Shown here: positions 25,460 to 36,500 of the stretch, piece after piece
Layout of the letters: every line of letters starts with the position of its first letter
How positions within the stretch are numbered: the stretch's first letter is position 1
Source: an uncultured Lachnospiraceae bacterium
GTDB lineage: Bacteria > Bacillota > Clostridia > Lachnospirales > Lachnospiraceae
Direction: 5' to 3'
Assembly: GCA_910578175.1 (NCBI GenBank)
Contig: CAJTPF010000002.1
Location: 132,337-196,336 of the forward strand
Length of the DNA stretch: 64,000 bases
The notes under the pieces: model-generated
Told to the model about the DNA's origin: nothing
What the model saw: the letters and a program-made list of their open reading frames with translations, nothing else
Database searches by the model: none
Made by a program: the position numbers and the translations under genes

Positions 25460-28372
25460 TTAATAATATTTCGGCGATTTTTTGGTTGGAAATCTGACTG
25501 CAGTATGCTTATTGTAAATAAAGTAAGAATTTACCAATAATTTACTTGCATACATTTTACCGTTTTTTACTAAAGGATGTTCCGACAAGCTAAACATATC
25601 GCCCGGATAATCCTCCTTTAAAATCATAAATTTAACCAAACCGGTATCGCCTTGGGTCTTCAAATAAATTTTAATCTCTGCAGGTCCTGATTGAAATTTT
25701 TTTCCATCAAGTGCTACTCTGATTATATTTTTGTTCTCCAAATGTGTCTTTTTATACCAAAATTGCTCAATCTCTTCACCTTGTGATATCTCAATGAAAA
25801 GCCGGTCCGAATCATTCATATCTATTAGATTATATATAAATTCCAGGCCCAAATACTTATAGTTGCCGCTTTGTTCATTAAAATTTAAATATACTGTTTG
25901 ATTGATTTTTAATGTTTTAGTTACACTTGTGTATATTTTTTTTTCAATTTTATCCAAGTCGTGCTTTTCCAATATACTGTTTGCTACATTATCACCTGAA
26001 TTATTTTTTGACTGTACAATACTGTAATATAATTGTTGGTTTAATTTTTCTCCATTAACAATTATTTTATTTTCTTCTTTAATTTCATTATCTTCATTGA
26101 TCGGTTTAACCATGTATGGTACGGCATATACTTTTCCAATTCCCTCCGGACATGTCAGTACGATCCTCGCTCCACCGGTTTTAAACTGTGCGCTAGATAA
26201 TATAATCTTTAACGGCTTATCATGTTCTATTGCCGATAATGATACGCACCGCACTTCTTCTGTTTCTCCCTGTATCACTGATATATATACATTTTCATAA
26301 AAAGAGATTAACGATTTGTTATAAAAATATAGATTAATTATAACACTATCTCCCGTTAACATCTCCTCATCAAAATATATATTTTGTTCCATTATAACAT
26401 CACGATTTAATTTCATATCCATGGATTTCTTAGTTCCGCTTCGATAACTGGTATAATACATAGTATCGATACGAAATTTCTTATTAAGAGGTGTCACATT
26501 TTTTCCATCCTGTATTAAACGTTCCGTTAATTCACCATTCCGTACAAGAAGATAAATATCATTATCTGGTTCGGAATAAATTAAACTCCAATTATTCATT
26601 AATTCATAGTCGTCAAGTCTATTCGTTAATAGCAGATTAACATCATCCGAATCAGGATTAACATATTCCAAATCGGTTACCATCAATAATCGATAACGAT
26701 TAAGTTCAAACTGCGCTAACGTATAATTCTGTACATATACGTCTGTATATATTTCCGGACATTCTTCTGGTGTTAGCTCATAATCATCTAATACCCATTT
26801 CACACCCTGAAATTTTTCATTCGTAATATTTGATAATGGAATTTTCCTGTTTATTACCCCATAACCATAACAGTACAATGATACAAACAATAATAATGTA
26901 AAAATAATATTATATTTTTTCTTAATAATCAGATACATATATATTAGAAACATCAAGATACCAACTACTGTAAGAATTATAAAATCCCGGTTTCGAAACG
27001 TTCCTTCCATTCCTCTGAACATTAATGGAACTATGGTAGTAAATGCGCCACTGGCATCGATGTTATATTTTGTTAAAGACGGAAATATTGCTATAACACA
27101 TATTACAGATATCATTAAAAATATCCCCAGCGTTATACAGATGAACATTTTTGGTATTCTACGGTTTTTAAACAAATACACGAAAACCAGCATCACTGCC
27201 ATTCCACAATATGCCGCCCAGTATCGCTGGTAAACAAACCATTTAGTTCCTATTCCGTGTTCTAACGAAGTGATCGTGGCACGAAGGGAAAAAATTGAGC
27301 CAAACAATAAAGTTCCTATCAAAAGCGATGCAATAAATAAAATCGATGTATATAATAATGCATTATTCTCATTCACCCTGACATTACTTTTCTTTATTCT
27401 TCTTCTGCAGCTAAAAAAGAATTCTCTTACAATAAAAAAAGCTATAACAATAAATAACAATCCTATTCCGCCTGAATAAACCGCCAGAACCAATAGCTGC
27501 CCGGTTATGCATGAAAAAAACGCGCGAAGGCCTGTTAAGCTTGTCAAATATTTAACATAACTAAATCCCAATGCCAGTATTCCAGTAGAATTTCCAAGTT
27601 TTTCATCCTGTAAATATAACAGCCACAATTTATCCTGTATCAGCGATATTAAACCGGATATAAAAAAATATCCTCCAATACAAATTGTTAAAAGAATCGG
27701 GATATTTACAAATATTTTTTTCCGAAAGACATAGTATGCAACAATCGCAATGAATACAGCAAACCAGATCATAAGAAAACGCGTATGCACAGTCAGACCA
27801 AAACATAAGATCAACCCAAGGTATACAGAAAGTTTTTTCACGCTCTTGTTACGTTCAACATTCTGCTGCATATTTAACATGATATATAAAATAATCCAAC
27901 ACAAAAATATTAATGGATTTTCATTGATTATGGAATCATTACTTATCATGCTGTTGTAAATACATACAGAAGCAACAGAAATTAATGCACACTCGAATTT
28001 TTTTTCTATCTTAAAAAATTTATATAAAATATTATAGCAAACAACAGCATTTAAAGCTAATAATAATGCATTATAAAATAATAATCCCTGATATATACTG
28101 CTCATATTGTCAAACAATATAAAAACCGGCGCCATAAGAAGAGAATAGCCCCATCCATAATACATTATATGAGATGTAACATTTGACCAATCATTTCCCC
28201 CAAAAAATGCAGCTCCTGAAATAACACCAAATTCATCTGCGGCTCCATTTAACGTTGTAGGTCCTTTAAACAACAAATTTATAAGCATTTTTGAAATCAG
28301 GATTGAAAAAAACAGAATTAATTGTATTTTGTATTTTTCAATTAATATTCCAATAATATTATCTTTTTTCAT
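25460..28372 (-). CDS. Giant GT-C-like membrane protein with two beta-sandwich domains (copy 3)
   Basis: 970 residues. About twelve membrane segments occupy residues 15-520. The first outer loop has NGAADEFGV (Asp46-Glu47), the place of the catalytic acidic pair in GT-C glycosyltransferases, followed by GGNDWSN and YYGWGYSLLMAP. The extracytoplasmic C-terminus (about 540-970) has a first unit with QNIYFDEEM and LTCPEGIGK, and a second unit with KINQTVYLNF. It is clearly paralogous to the next two genes. It probably transfers a sugar from a polyprenyl-phosphate donor to a surface polymer; donor and acceptor are unknown. Confidence 0.65.
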   Translation of the reverse strand: MKKDNIIGILIEKYKIQLILFFSILISKMLINLLFKGPTTLNGAADEFGVISGAAFFGGNDWSNVTSHIMYYGWGYSLLMAPVFILFDNMSSIYQGLLFYNALLLALNAVVCYNILYKFFKIEKKFECALISVASVCIYNSMISNDSIINENPLIFLCWIILYIMLNMQQNVERNKSVKKLSVYLGLILCFGLTVHTRFLMIWFAVFIAIVAYYVFRKKIFVNIPILLTICIGGYFFISGLISLIQDKLWLLYLQDEKLGNSTGILALGFSYVKYLTSLTGLRAFFSCITGQLLVLAVYSGGIGLLFIVIAFFIVREFFFSCRRRIKKSNVRVNENNALLYTSILFIASLLIGTLLFGSIFSLRATITSLEHGIGTKWFVYQRYWAAYCGMAVMLVFVYLFKNRRIPKMFICITLGIFLMISVICVIAIFPSLTKYNIDASGAFTTIVPLMFRGMEGTFRNRDFIILTVVGILMFLIYMYLIIKKKYNIIFTLLLFVSLYCYGYGVINRKIPLSNITNEKFQGVKWVLDDYELTPEECPEIYTDVYVQNYTLAQFELNRYRLLMVTDLEYVNPDSDDVNLLLTNRLDDYELMNNWSLIYSEPDNDIYLLVRNGELTERLIQDGKNVTPLNKKFRIDTMYYTSYRSGTKKSMDMKLNRDVIMEQNIYFDEEMLTGDSVIINLYFYNKSLISFYENVYISVIQGETEEVRCVSLSAIEHDKPLKIILSSAQFKTGGARIVLTCPEGIGKVYAVPYMVKPINEDNEIKEENKIIVNGEKLNQQLYYSIVQSKNNSGDNVANSILEKHDLDKIEKKIYTSVTKTLKINQTVYLNFNEQSGNYKYLGLEFIYNLIDMNDSDRLFIEISQGEEIEQFWYKKTHLENKNIIRVALDGKKFQSGPAEIKIYLKTQGDTGLVKFMILKEDYPGDMFSLSEHPLVKNGKMYASKLLVNSYFIYNKHTAVRFPTKKSPKYY

Positions 28373-28408
28373 AATTACATTATTTTTCCTTTCAATAAGA
28401 ACAACATA

Positions 28409-30862
28409 TTATTGTATCCTTGTCGCCACTGTACCATGAATCTCTGATAACGGGGCATAAATAATAATATAAAGTTCGGAATCCTGTTTTATTTCATTTA
28501 CATATAAATTATCCGCAGTATCTCCTTTATTTTCTATAATATAAGGTAAAACATAGCGATACCCTCCGCCGGTCGGGCATGTTAATACAAGCTCAGCCTC
28601 ACCCGCATGATATGCCTGGGTATCAATTATTACATTTATCGGAATATCATTTTCAATGTTATTTAATGCAATCTCGTATTGACTGATTACATCATCCTGT
28701 TCTACTTCAATATATAACTTATCAGAATATTCACAATTTTCCCGATTCCAAAACAGCAACTGAATTGCAAATTCATCTTTCGATAACATTTCGTCTGTAA
28801 TATTAATTTTCTGCCTCATTTCTACATCATGTTTTAATTTTTCACCCTTTTTCTTATTTGTATTTCTAAATGGGTCGGCAAAATACAACTTTTCAACCCC
28901 AAACATTTCTCCTAAATCTCTTAATTCGATCCCTTTATTTTGAAGTGTATCATATAATTCCCCATTTTTTATCAATAAATAAACAGTATATTTTCCCTGT
29001 TCCTCAGAATACAATAAATCCCACCGTTCAGACATTTCTTCCGTCAGTTCTCTTGTTAATAACATTTGAATATCTTCCGCTTCTGTTCCACAATATTCTT
29101 CCATATCTGCCAATATCAACTCATAACGATTCAATTCAAACTGAGCTAACATATAACTTGGGAAATTTTTGTCAACATAAATTTTTTTATACTTTTTGTG
29201 ATTGATATCATATTGATCCAATATATATTTTAATCCCTGATATTTTGAATTATTAACCTGAGCGGCAGGAATATCCGACTGTATTAAAAAACAACTGTAT
29301 ATATAAAGATACATTGTAATAAATACGATAGAAAGGGTTTTAATCTTTCTTTTTTTTATCAAAACTGCACTTATTATAAAAACAAGCAAACCTGACATAA
29401 ATAATTTTATAAAATCCAACTTGCTGAAATATCCTGGTATTTTTCTTAACATCAATGGCGTGATAATCGTAAATGCACCGGAACTTTTAATTCTGATTCC
29501 TTCTAATTCAGGTGCTATATATCCCAAAAAGATTCCGGAAGCTAAAATATATATTATTATTGTTATGATCATTTCTCTTTTTATTTTTTCTTTCCTGACA
29601 AGATATACAAATGTCAGCATAACCGCCATTGCACAATACGCCGCCCAATAACGCTGATAAACATACCACTTGCTGCCCATATCCTGTTCTATTGACGTTA
29701 GTACCGAATTAATCGATGCAACAGATGTAAATAAAATGGTCGCAATGATAAGTGCTGCAATAAAAAGAACTGCCGTATATAAAGAAGCATTTATATCAGA
29801 AATATCTAATTTTGATTTTTTAATTTTTCCTCTTATAACAGAAATCAGTTTTCCCGCTGCATACCCTCCGATAACAAAAAATAATACTAAAAATACACCA
29901 GAATATGTTCCCAACACAAAAAATTGACCCACTACACATTTTAAATATGCTATCATTCCATTTTTATTAAATAATCCGGCAAAATTCCCCCATATTTCCC
30001 CTATACTTTCCATTGAATTTCCTATTGCCCCATCCTTTAAGTAAGCTAGCCACAACTTATCCTGTATGATACTGTTTAAATATTTTACAATAAAATAACC
30101 GATTCCGCATTCTGCAATGATTATCGGTATATGAACAAAGAACTTGTTCCGAAACAGGTAATATATTATTATAGCAAGAAGCAATGCACACCATGTAAAA
30201 ATAAATCTTGTATGAACCGTCAGACCATAGCAAAGAAGGAAGCCTAATAACAAAGAATATGCTCTTACATTTTTCCCGTTTTCAACACGTCTCTGCATCA
30301 TCAGAATCAAATACAGAACAAACCAGTTAAGAAATACAAGGGGATTTTCATTAATAATTGAATTTCCATTAATGATATTATGATAAAAACAACAGGAAGC
30401 CAACGAAATCAAGGCACATATATACTCACTGTCTATTTTAAAGATATTCTTTAAAATATTGTAACAGATCACTACACTCAATGCCATGAGTAAAGCATTA
30501 TATGATAACATAATCTGATATATAACGCTCATATTATCCGAGAGATGAAAAGCTGGAGCCATCAATGCAGAAAACCCCCAACCATAATACAGAATAGTCG
30601 ACACAACATCAGACCAATCCAATCCGGCAAAATATGCAGCACCGGCAATGGTTCCTATTTCATCATTTCCTGTAGCTGATGTCAAGGATTTAAACAGAAG
30701 ATTTGTTAATATTTTAACAACAAACACGCTTAAAAAGAGAATTATCTGTATTCTATATTTTTTAACCGCCTCTGCCACAATACTGTTTTTTCTTATTTGA
30801 CCATCCATTCTTCTGGCATTCCTTCCTTCGACTCTAAAATACTTCAATTTTTGATAATACAT
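28409..30862 (-). CDS. Giant GT-C-like membrane protein with one beta-sandwich domain (copy 2)
   Basis: 817 residues, paralogous to its neighbours. The first outer loop reads ATGNDEIGTIAGAAYFAGLD with the acidic pair, and is followed by YYGWGFSALMAPAF. About twelve membrane segments reach to residue 560. A soluble part with NFPSYMLAQFELNRYELI (shared by all three copies) and only one beta-sandwich unit (about 690-815) ends the protein, so it is shorter than its neighbours. The start used has AGGA 5 bp upstream; an internal ATG 18 codons later is also possible. The role should match that of its paralogues but with a different sugar or acceptor. Confidence 0.65.
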   Translation of the reverse strand: MYYQKLKYFRVEGRNARRMDGQIRKNSIVAEAVKKYRIQIILFLSVFVVKILTNLLFKSLTSATGNDEIGTIAGAAYFAGLDWSDVVSTILYYGWGFSALMAPAFHLSDNMSVIYQIMLSYNALLMALSVVICYNILKNIFKIDSEYICALISLASCCFYHNIINGNSIINENPLVFLNWFVLYLILMMQRRVENGKNVRAYSLLLGFLLCYGLTVHTRFIFTWCALLLAIIIYYLFRNKFFVHIPIIIAECGIGYFIVKYLNSIIQDKLWLAYLKDGAIGNSMESIGEIWGNFAGLFNKNGMIAYLKCVVGQFFVLGTYSGVFLVLFFVIGGYAAGKLISVIRGKIKKSKLDISDINASLYTAVLFIAALIIATILFTSVASINSVLTSIEQDMGSKWYVYQRYWAAYCAMAVMLTFVYLVRKEKIKREMIITIIIYILASGIFLGYIAPELEGIRIKSSGAFTIITPLMLRKIPGYFSKLDFIKLFMSGLLVFIISAVLIKKRKIKTLSIVFITMYLYIYSCFLIQSDIPAAQVNNSKYQGLKYILDQYDINHKKYKKIYVDKNFPSYMLAQFELNRYELILADMEEYCGTEAEDIQMLLTRELTEEMSERWDLLYSEEQGKYTVYLLIKNGELYDTLQNKGIELRDLGEMFGVEKLYFADPFRNTNKKKGEKLKHDVEMRQKINITDEMLSKDEFAIQLLFWNRENCEYSDKLYIEVEQDDVISQYEIALNNIENDIPINVIIDTQAYHAGEAELVLTCPTGGGYRYVLPYIIENKGDTADNLYVNEIKQDSELYIIIYAPLSEIHGTVATRIQ

Positions 30863-30893
30863 GATTATCCTGAAAATGTAAAGTATATATTAA

Positions 30894-33833
30894 TCATTTA
30901 TTATATTTATTTTTTGTGTAATCATTTAAAATACCATATATATTCATACATATATAAGAATCAAACTCTCTTCCGTCTTTTTTTATCTTTCCGGCAATCC
31001 AATCCGGTAGTTGTTGTTTACTATACGGACATACATAAGGTTTTATATATTTGCCATCATTATTTTTTTTAGATGATAATGTGATTGTTGCCGGGCCTGC
31101 GGAATATTTTTCAGAATTGAGCACAATTCTCAAATAATCTCTGGCCGCCAGTTCAGACTGATGTACTGAAAATATATCTGACTGTTTTCCCTGTGTCACC
31201 GTAACCGTAATTACCCCTCTGGATAAAGAATTTCCTGTATTTCTGATCCAAATATCCATTCCCAGATACTTATATGCCAGCATTTCATCTGTCAACTGTA
31301 TGTTCTGAGACAGTTTCATTCCCTTTCCGATACTTCCCGCATCTGCTTTCGCTTCTGATTTATCCGTTACGGCAATATTTACCGGCAGAATCTGTATCCC
31401 CTGCAAAGTTTTTGGTATTACTACCTGCATATAAAGCTGGCCGGCATACTCCTTATCATTGTATCGAACTGGATAAACTGTTTCCCGGCTGATCTCCTTA
31501 CCAAACCCAACCGTGTACGGAACCACATATTTATATCTACTCATATCCGGACAGGTCATCGTAATGGTTGCTTTGCCTTCCGTAAATCCCTCGCTGTCCA
31601 CATATACATACACTGGTTCTCTGGTGACTATATTATCCATGGAGATAAAAAATGTTTTTTCTGTCTCTCCCTGAGTTATGGTAATATTCACTTTTCCTCT
31701 GCTTGGATTCTCCGACGGATTTTTAAACATTAAAACAATTGCAAATCTTCCGCTGCCAACCATATCAGAAGTCACATAAAAATCCTGTTCCAACTTATCT
31801 GTATTTTTTATTTTCTGAATACCGATGTCCTGGATGTCCTTCTCCCGGTTTTTATAAATTAACTTTTCTATTCCAAAGATATCGCTGACATCTGTTAAAG
31901 GTATCCCCTGCTGAATAAGTTTCTCCGATAACTCTCCCTTTCTAACAAGAAGATAATACTCCGGTACTTCTTTACCTTCGCTGTCAGTCTTGTTTTTCTG
32001 ATAAAGTATATACCAGCTTCCGCACATTTCTTCCCCAATCTGCTCTGTTAAAGCCAGGCGGATATCTGTTTCCCCCGAATCGGGTGATGAATATTCTTCA
32101 TAATCGCTAACGTGCAGTTCATATCTGCTCAACTCAAATTGCGCATTATAATAATTAGTTAATTTACTGTCTGCATATATTTTTTTGTAATCATTATAGC
32201 TTATACCATATGACTCCAATATCCATTTTGCATCAATATATTGAAAATATGACTGTTCGGATACCTTAATATCTACGACTGTCATCTTGTATGCAAACAG
32301 ATACACAAATATTACCATAGCCAAAACCGCCGCCAAATGATACTTCTTTTTAATAAATAACATTATCATCACTAAAAACCATACAGCCCCGGCGGCCAGA
32401 AGAATCAACCAGCCTGACATTGTAATACGATCTTCCAGTTTATTAAATGTAAAGCCCACAAGAAACTGATACACCAATGCAGAAGATATTTTTGCTCCTG
32501 CCAGTTTTGCTGCTACAAAAATCCCAAACAGGATTCCCCATGCGGTCATAACAAAAATCGATATAACGGATACGATTCTCTTTAATTTTTTTTCCTTATT
32601 CAAATAAAAATATACAAATGTTAACATAATTGCCATCGGGCAACAGGCCCCCCAGTATCTGGAATAGACAAACCATTTACAGTTCCATCCTTTTACAATG
32701 GCATTTCTGGCTACACCGGCGGCACCGACACTGGAAAATAACAATGTGGCAATCAACAATGAAGCAATAAAAATAATTCCAGTTCCAATCTGTATATCCG
32801 TTGTTTCATCATCCTCCGCAACAAAAAATCTTTCTTGTTTTTTAAATGTTTTCCTAATCAACCTATGGATCATAATTCCTGTTATTAACAGAAAGAACAA
32901 CAGTAAACCTCCGGATAAAAAAAACATTATTGCAGACTGACCCAATAACATATGCAGATATCCTGTCAATCCATCAGCATTTAACAGTTCTTTCAGATTT
33001 GTAAACTGACCTCCCAAACTATCCAAGCTGTTTACCAGCGGTTCATCATTTTGTGCCGCAAGCCATAGTTTATCCTGTATACTGCCGTTCAATATTCGGA
33101 CAAGTCCATAGATCCCTCCAGATCCCAATAAAAATACCCATGGATTAACCAGTATTTTCTTTTTCACAAAACCATAACTGATAAACATCACAAAAACCCC
33201 GCCCCAGACTAAAACAAATCTGGTATGAACAGTTAAACCATATCCCATTATCAAAACCAATGCAATTGTATTCTTAATATTGGTACACCCAATGTCAGAA
33301 TTTTCCTGCATTTTTAATAATAAATAGAATACCAGCCATGTTAAAAATATTATTGCTGTTTCATTAAATACAATATTGGTGTTCATCAATGCAATAAAAT
33401 AAAAGTTTGCAGCCAATGTCACCAGTACACAAAATGTTTTATTCTGAATCTTAAAAATTTTGTGTAATATGTTATAGCATATTACCACTGATAATCCTAA
33501 CAGCAATGCATTATAAGCCAGCATCGCCTGAAATAATATCCGCACATTGTCGGTCAGCAAAAAAGCCGGAGCCATGAACATGGAATATCCCCAGCCGTAA
33601 TACAATGCCTTTGATATCACGTCCGACCAGTCCAGGCCTGCAAAATAAGCGGCTCCAGCCATAGTTCCGATATCGTCATTTCCGGCAGTAAGCGTTGATG
33701 ATTTTAAAAACAGATTCAAAAGGATTTTAAAACCAAATACTCCTAAAAACAATAAAAACTGAATCTTATAATCCTTCCATATTCCACTAAACCTTTCAAG
33801 AATTTTATTTATACCGAGTTTTTTATTACTCAT
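30894..33833 (-). CDS. Giant GT-C-like membrane protein with two beta-sandwich domains (copy 1)
   Basis: 979 residues from ATG at 33833 (AAAGG 8 bp upstream); an in-frame ATG at 33857 overlaps the acyltransferase stop. Membrane segments fill about residues 20-530. The acidic pair here is GNDDIGTMAGAAYFAGLD, followed by YYGWGYSMFMAP. Two repeated outer beta-sandwich units follow (about 690-800 and 850-960); each has an ITQGE or VTQGK strand and a matching TITMTCP or TITLSS strand. It is the first of three tandem copies in the operon. Confidence 0.65.
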   Translation of the reverse strand: MSNKKLGINKILERFSGIWKDYKIQFLLFLGVFGFKILLNLFLKSSTLTAGNDDIGTMAGAAYFAGLDWSDVISKALYYGWGYSMFMAPAFLLTDNVRILFQAMLAYNALLLGLSVVICYNILHKIFKIQNKTFCVLVTLAANFYFIALMNTNIVFNETAIIFLTWLVFYLLLKMQENSDIGCTNIKNTIALVLIMGYGLTVHTRFVLVWGGVFVMFISYGFVKKKILVNPWVFLLGSGGIYGLVRILNGSIQDKLWLAAQNDEPLVNSLDSLGGQFTNLKELLNADGLTGYLHMLLGQSAIMFFLSGGLLLFFLLITGIMIHRLIRKTFKKQERFFVAEDDETTDIQIGTGIIFIASLLIATLLFSSVGAAGVARNAIVKGWNCKWFVYSRYWGACCPMAIMLTFVYFYLNKEKKLKRIVSVISIFVMTAWGILFGIFVAAKLAGAKISSALVYQFLVGFTFNKLEDRITMSGWLILLAAGAVWFLVMIMLFIKKKYHLAAVLAMVIFVYLFAYKMTVVDIKVSEQSYFQYIDAKWILESYGISYNDYKKIYADSKLTNYYNAQFELSRYELHVSDYEEYSSPDSGETDIRLALTEQIGEEMCGSWYILYQKNKTDSEGKEVPEYYLLVRKGELSEKLIQQGIPLTDVSDIFGIEKLIYKNREKDIQDIGIQKIKNTDKLEQDFYVTSDMVGSGRFAIVLMFKNPSENPSRGKVNITITQGETEKTFFISMDNIVTREPVYVYVDSEGFTEGKATITMTCPDMSRYKYVVPYTVGFGKEISRETVYPVRYNDKEYAGQLYMQVVIPKTLQGIQILPVNIAVTDKSEAKADAGSIGKGMKLSQNIQLTDEMLAYKYLGMDIWIRNTGNSLSRGVITVTVTQGKQSDIFSVHQSELAARDYLRIVLNSEKYSAGPATITLSSKKNNDGKYIKPYVCPYSKQQLPDWIAGKIKKDGREFDSYICMNIYGILNDYTKNKYNK

Positions 33834-33856
33834 AACCATAGCCTTTCTACCTGCCA

Positions 33857-34981
33857 TTATTTTTTAAGACACCTTCTGAAACCTTTTACAGCAAACCTGA
33901 TCAATGTTGCAGCCATCAGAGAAATCAAAAATGCTGACAATGATATTATAAAAAATGATAACCACCCGTTCATACTGTTCAGAACCTTTTTAAAATCTGC
34001 AGATGTTGTTATCTTTCTTATTATCATATAATGAAGCAGATAAATATAAAACGTCTTATCCGCAATGAAATACACGACCTTATTCAATGAGTTTTTTATG
34101 TTTATATGCATAAAAATATAAAAAATACAAACTGTTGTTATAATTACGGTAATCGTTTTGATCGATGTAAAATTATTAAACTTTAAATCAATTTCTTTGC
34201 AGAGTAAACTAACTCCAAACAACAACATATTCATAAGTACAATAAGTACCACAGACACTTTTTTCATCATTCCGGTGGTAATGTTGTTCCAAAAACAGCC
34301 ACTTTCTCTTTCATTTTTCAGCCAAATGTACATTTCATATCCCAACAGAACATAAAATATGTTTATATCAAACGGCGAAAAAAATGTAACTTTAAGATCT
34401 GTTTTTAGTAATTGTTGTAAAACTGGCCAAATGCTGCTTAAAGCCATACATAAGAATGTTAAAAGCAGATATCCTCTTCTGATCTTATTTTCCTTTTCTT
34501 CATTCTTACACAAAAGACGGAGTAAAGGAAACCAAATCATAAGCCTCATATATGCCCACACATACCATAAATGCATACAAATCGAGGTATTATTTACCTG
34601 CCAGGAAAAAAAATCCGAAAAGATCGTTTTCCAGTCAAGATCAGGATTCATCAGACAATACAATAGCGACTGCCGGCTTTTTAACCATGGTGCAAACAGC
34701 TGGGTCAACAGGATTATGATCATCGCAGGAATAAATATTGACAACAGTGTATTTTTCACACGCAAACTATATTTTTTTTCTGATGTAAACATAAAATATC
34801 CGGTGATCATCCAGAATAGCGCTACACCATTTAAAACAAAAACCCTGATAATATTTTCTTCATAATAATTTAATCCCTTATTAAAACTAAGCGTATGAAG
34901 AAATACAACCATAAAACATGCTAAAATTCTGATAAATTCAATATTAACATTTCTTTTATCACTTTTCATTTTTATATCCAA
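33857..34981 (-). CDS. Acyltransferase 3 family membrane protein (second copy)
   Basis: 374 residues with about ten membrane segments. NIEFIRILACFMVVFLHTLSF carries the family's first-helix Arg and His, and FWMITGYFMF the third-helix motif. It starts at TTG (34981) behind GAGAGGAAAAA and ends against the first giant GT-C-like gene. It differs strongly from the acyltransferase at 20609-21571, so the locus would place O-acetyl groups at two different sites. With the SGNH esterase upstream, acetylation and deacetylation of the same glycan could be balanced. Confidence 0.82.
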   Translation of the reverse strand: MDIKMKSDKRNVNIEFIRILACFMVVFLHTLSFNKGLNYYEENIIRVFVLNGVALFWMITGYFMFTSEKKYSLRVKNTLLSIFIPAMIIILLTQLFAPWLKSRQSLLYCLMNPDLDWKTIFSDFFSWQVNNTSICMHLWYVWAYMRLMIWFPLLRLLCKNEEKENKIRRGYLLLTFLCMALSSIWPVLQQLLKTDLKVTFFSPFDINIFYVLLGYEMYIWLKNERESGCFWNNITTGMMKKVSVVLIVLMNMLLFGVSLLCKEIDLKFNNFTSIKTITVIITTVCIFYIFMHINIKNSLNKVVYFIADKTFYIYLLHYMIIRKITTSADFKKVLNSMNGWLSFFIISLSAFLISLMAATLIRFAVKGFRRCLKK

Positions 34982-35004
34982 ATTTTTCCTCTCTCCGTTC
35001 TTCC

Positions 35005-36438
35005 TTATTTACTCTTTAATGAATTCACATATTTCGCCATTGCCAGCCCGGCTTCCTTCCCTGCCAGATTATAACCTTCCTGTGAATAATGGGACAGATT
35101 ACTCATCAGGCCTCTGCTTACAAAGGTTTTTGCAATAGTCGTTGTCATATAGGCATATTCATATGTATCACAAAATTCTATCTGTGTATTCTGAATGGAA
35201 TCAAAAATACCAGGATGATCTAAATGATTGCCGATTCCAACAAAAAAACACATTTCAACACCATGTTTTCTCATCTCTTCTATCATTTTTCCAAGATATG
35301 CTTTGTAATTTTCCGGCTTCTCTTTATAATCGGCTTCTCCCTGTGACCAGACCATATAAATATGACGGATATTATATCCGTTATCACCCAGCCAGCTCTT
35401 TGCAGTATTTAAGCGTGTAATTGCATCATTTAATACAGGCTGGCCCGGCTGGAATTTTCTGACAGAAGTTCCGGAAATGCTGGCTGAAACCCCAACGATC
35501 GGCACGCCGGCGGTTTCAAAATAAGCTTTGCAAAGGCTCGCCGTCATCCCACCGGATTTCACCGCTGTCCCTTTTTTCGCACTGATATCATTAATGGCGC
35601 CTTCTATATTCTCATATTTGCCAAACGGTTCCTGCAGCGTATATAATCTGTCGGGATCCGTAACCGCTTTAAACTCATATGCCGAATTCATTTCTAAAAC
35701 CGGCGCTAAAGATACATTTTCTCCTCTTCCCGCCATATTGGACTGTCCCATAAATATTACCAGATCCACAACTTTCCGGTTTAAGCATATATTTGACATG
35801 GCTCCGTATACTTTTCTTCCATTCAGTACTTTGTATGGCCGGACCCTGTAATAATAAATGCCTGTCCTGGATGTCAGATTTAATTTATACTGGTTGTCCT
35901 TCCACCCGGTTCTCACGCAGTTGTATTTTCCGTTTACTGAAGAAGAATTATAAATATTGTACTGATATTTACTGTTTTTCAAATCACTCCACTGCAGATA
36001 AGTTCCTGTCTTATCCACGAGCAGCGTCAGTTCCAGATCATCTTTCACATAAGCGATCTGTAATGGTTTGGAAGCTTCGCCATAGATCATTTTTCCCCGT
36101 TCCATTTTTGTAGCTCTGACCTTATACCAATATTTTTTCCCTGATACGGCGCTGTTATCCGTATATTTTAACCCGGATATATCTTTTGCAACACAGGTAT
36201 AAGTACCATTCTTACGACCAGATCGATAAAGACGGTATGTATATGAGTTTCCGGATGAATTCCAAACCAGTGTCGGCTTCGTCACCGTTTCGGAAGATAT
36301 TACCGGAACCGGTATATCTCCCGAAACCGCATAAACCTCCTTTCCAACGCCGGAGATCATTCCTATGATCATCAGAATGGCAACCAGCGCCGGAACTATT
36401 GCTTTATACTTATTTTCTAAATATTTTTTAATTTGCAT
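35005..36438 (-). CDS. Secreted SGNH/sialate O-acetylesterase-type carbohydrate esterase
   Basis: 477 residues. A signal peptide or anchor (about 12-36, ending VYA before VSGDIP) precedes two fibronectin-III-like modules (about 45-130 and 133-225, each with an SxTYRLYRS- or KYQYNIY-type strand and a KYWYKVRATK- or YYYRVRPYK-type strand). The catalytic domain (about 228-475) has VIFMGQSNMAGRG with the nucleophile Ser, VWSQGEAD and a late LSHYSQEGYNLAGK with His. This matches the SASA/DUF303 esterase family, which removes O-acetyl groups from sugars. It is the first gene of the glycan operon. Confidence 0.82.
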   Translation of the reverse strand: MQIKKYLENKYKAIVPALVAILMIIGMISGVGKEVYAVSGDIPVPVISSETVTKPTLVWNSSGNSYTYRLYRSGRKNGTYTCVAKDISGLKYTDNSAVSGKKYWYKVRATKMERGKMIYGEASKPLQIAYVKDDLELTLLVDKTGTYLQWSDLKNSKYQYNIYNSSSVNGKYNCVRTGWKDNQYKLNLTSRTGIYYYRVRPYKVLNGRKVYGAMSNICLNRKVVDLVIFMGQSNMAGRGENVSLAPVLEMNSAYEFKAVTDPDRLYTLQEPFGKYENIEGAINDISAKKGTAVKSGGMTASLCKAYFETAGVPIVGVSASISGTSVRKFQPGQPVLNDAITRLNTAKSWLGDNGYNIRHIYMVWSQGEADYKEKPENYKAYLGKMIEEMRKHGVEMCFFVGIGNHLDHPGIFDSIQNTQIEFCDTYEYAYMTTTIAKTFVSRGLMSNLSHYSQEGYNLAGKEAGLAMAKYVNSLKSK

Positions 36439-36500
36439 GGTAACTTATAGACCTTTTTCCTTTCTAATATCAGTTGATTTTTCTTTTATATTAGGATACT

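Noticed and set aside
34359..34865. 168-codon plus-strand frame
   Set aside because: It lies fully inside the acyltransferase gene on the minus strand and shows no recognisable protein features.
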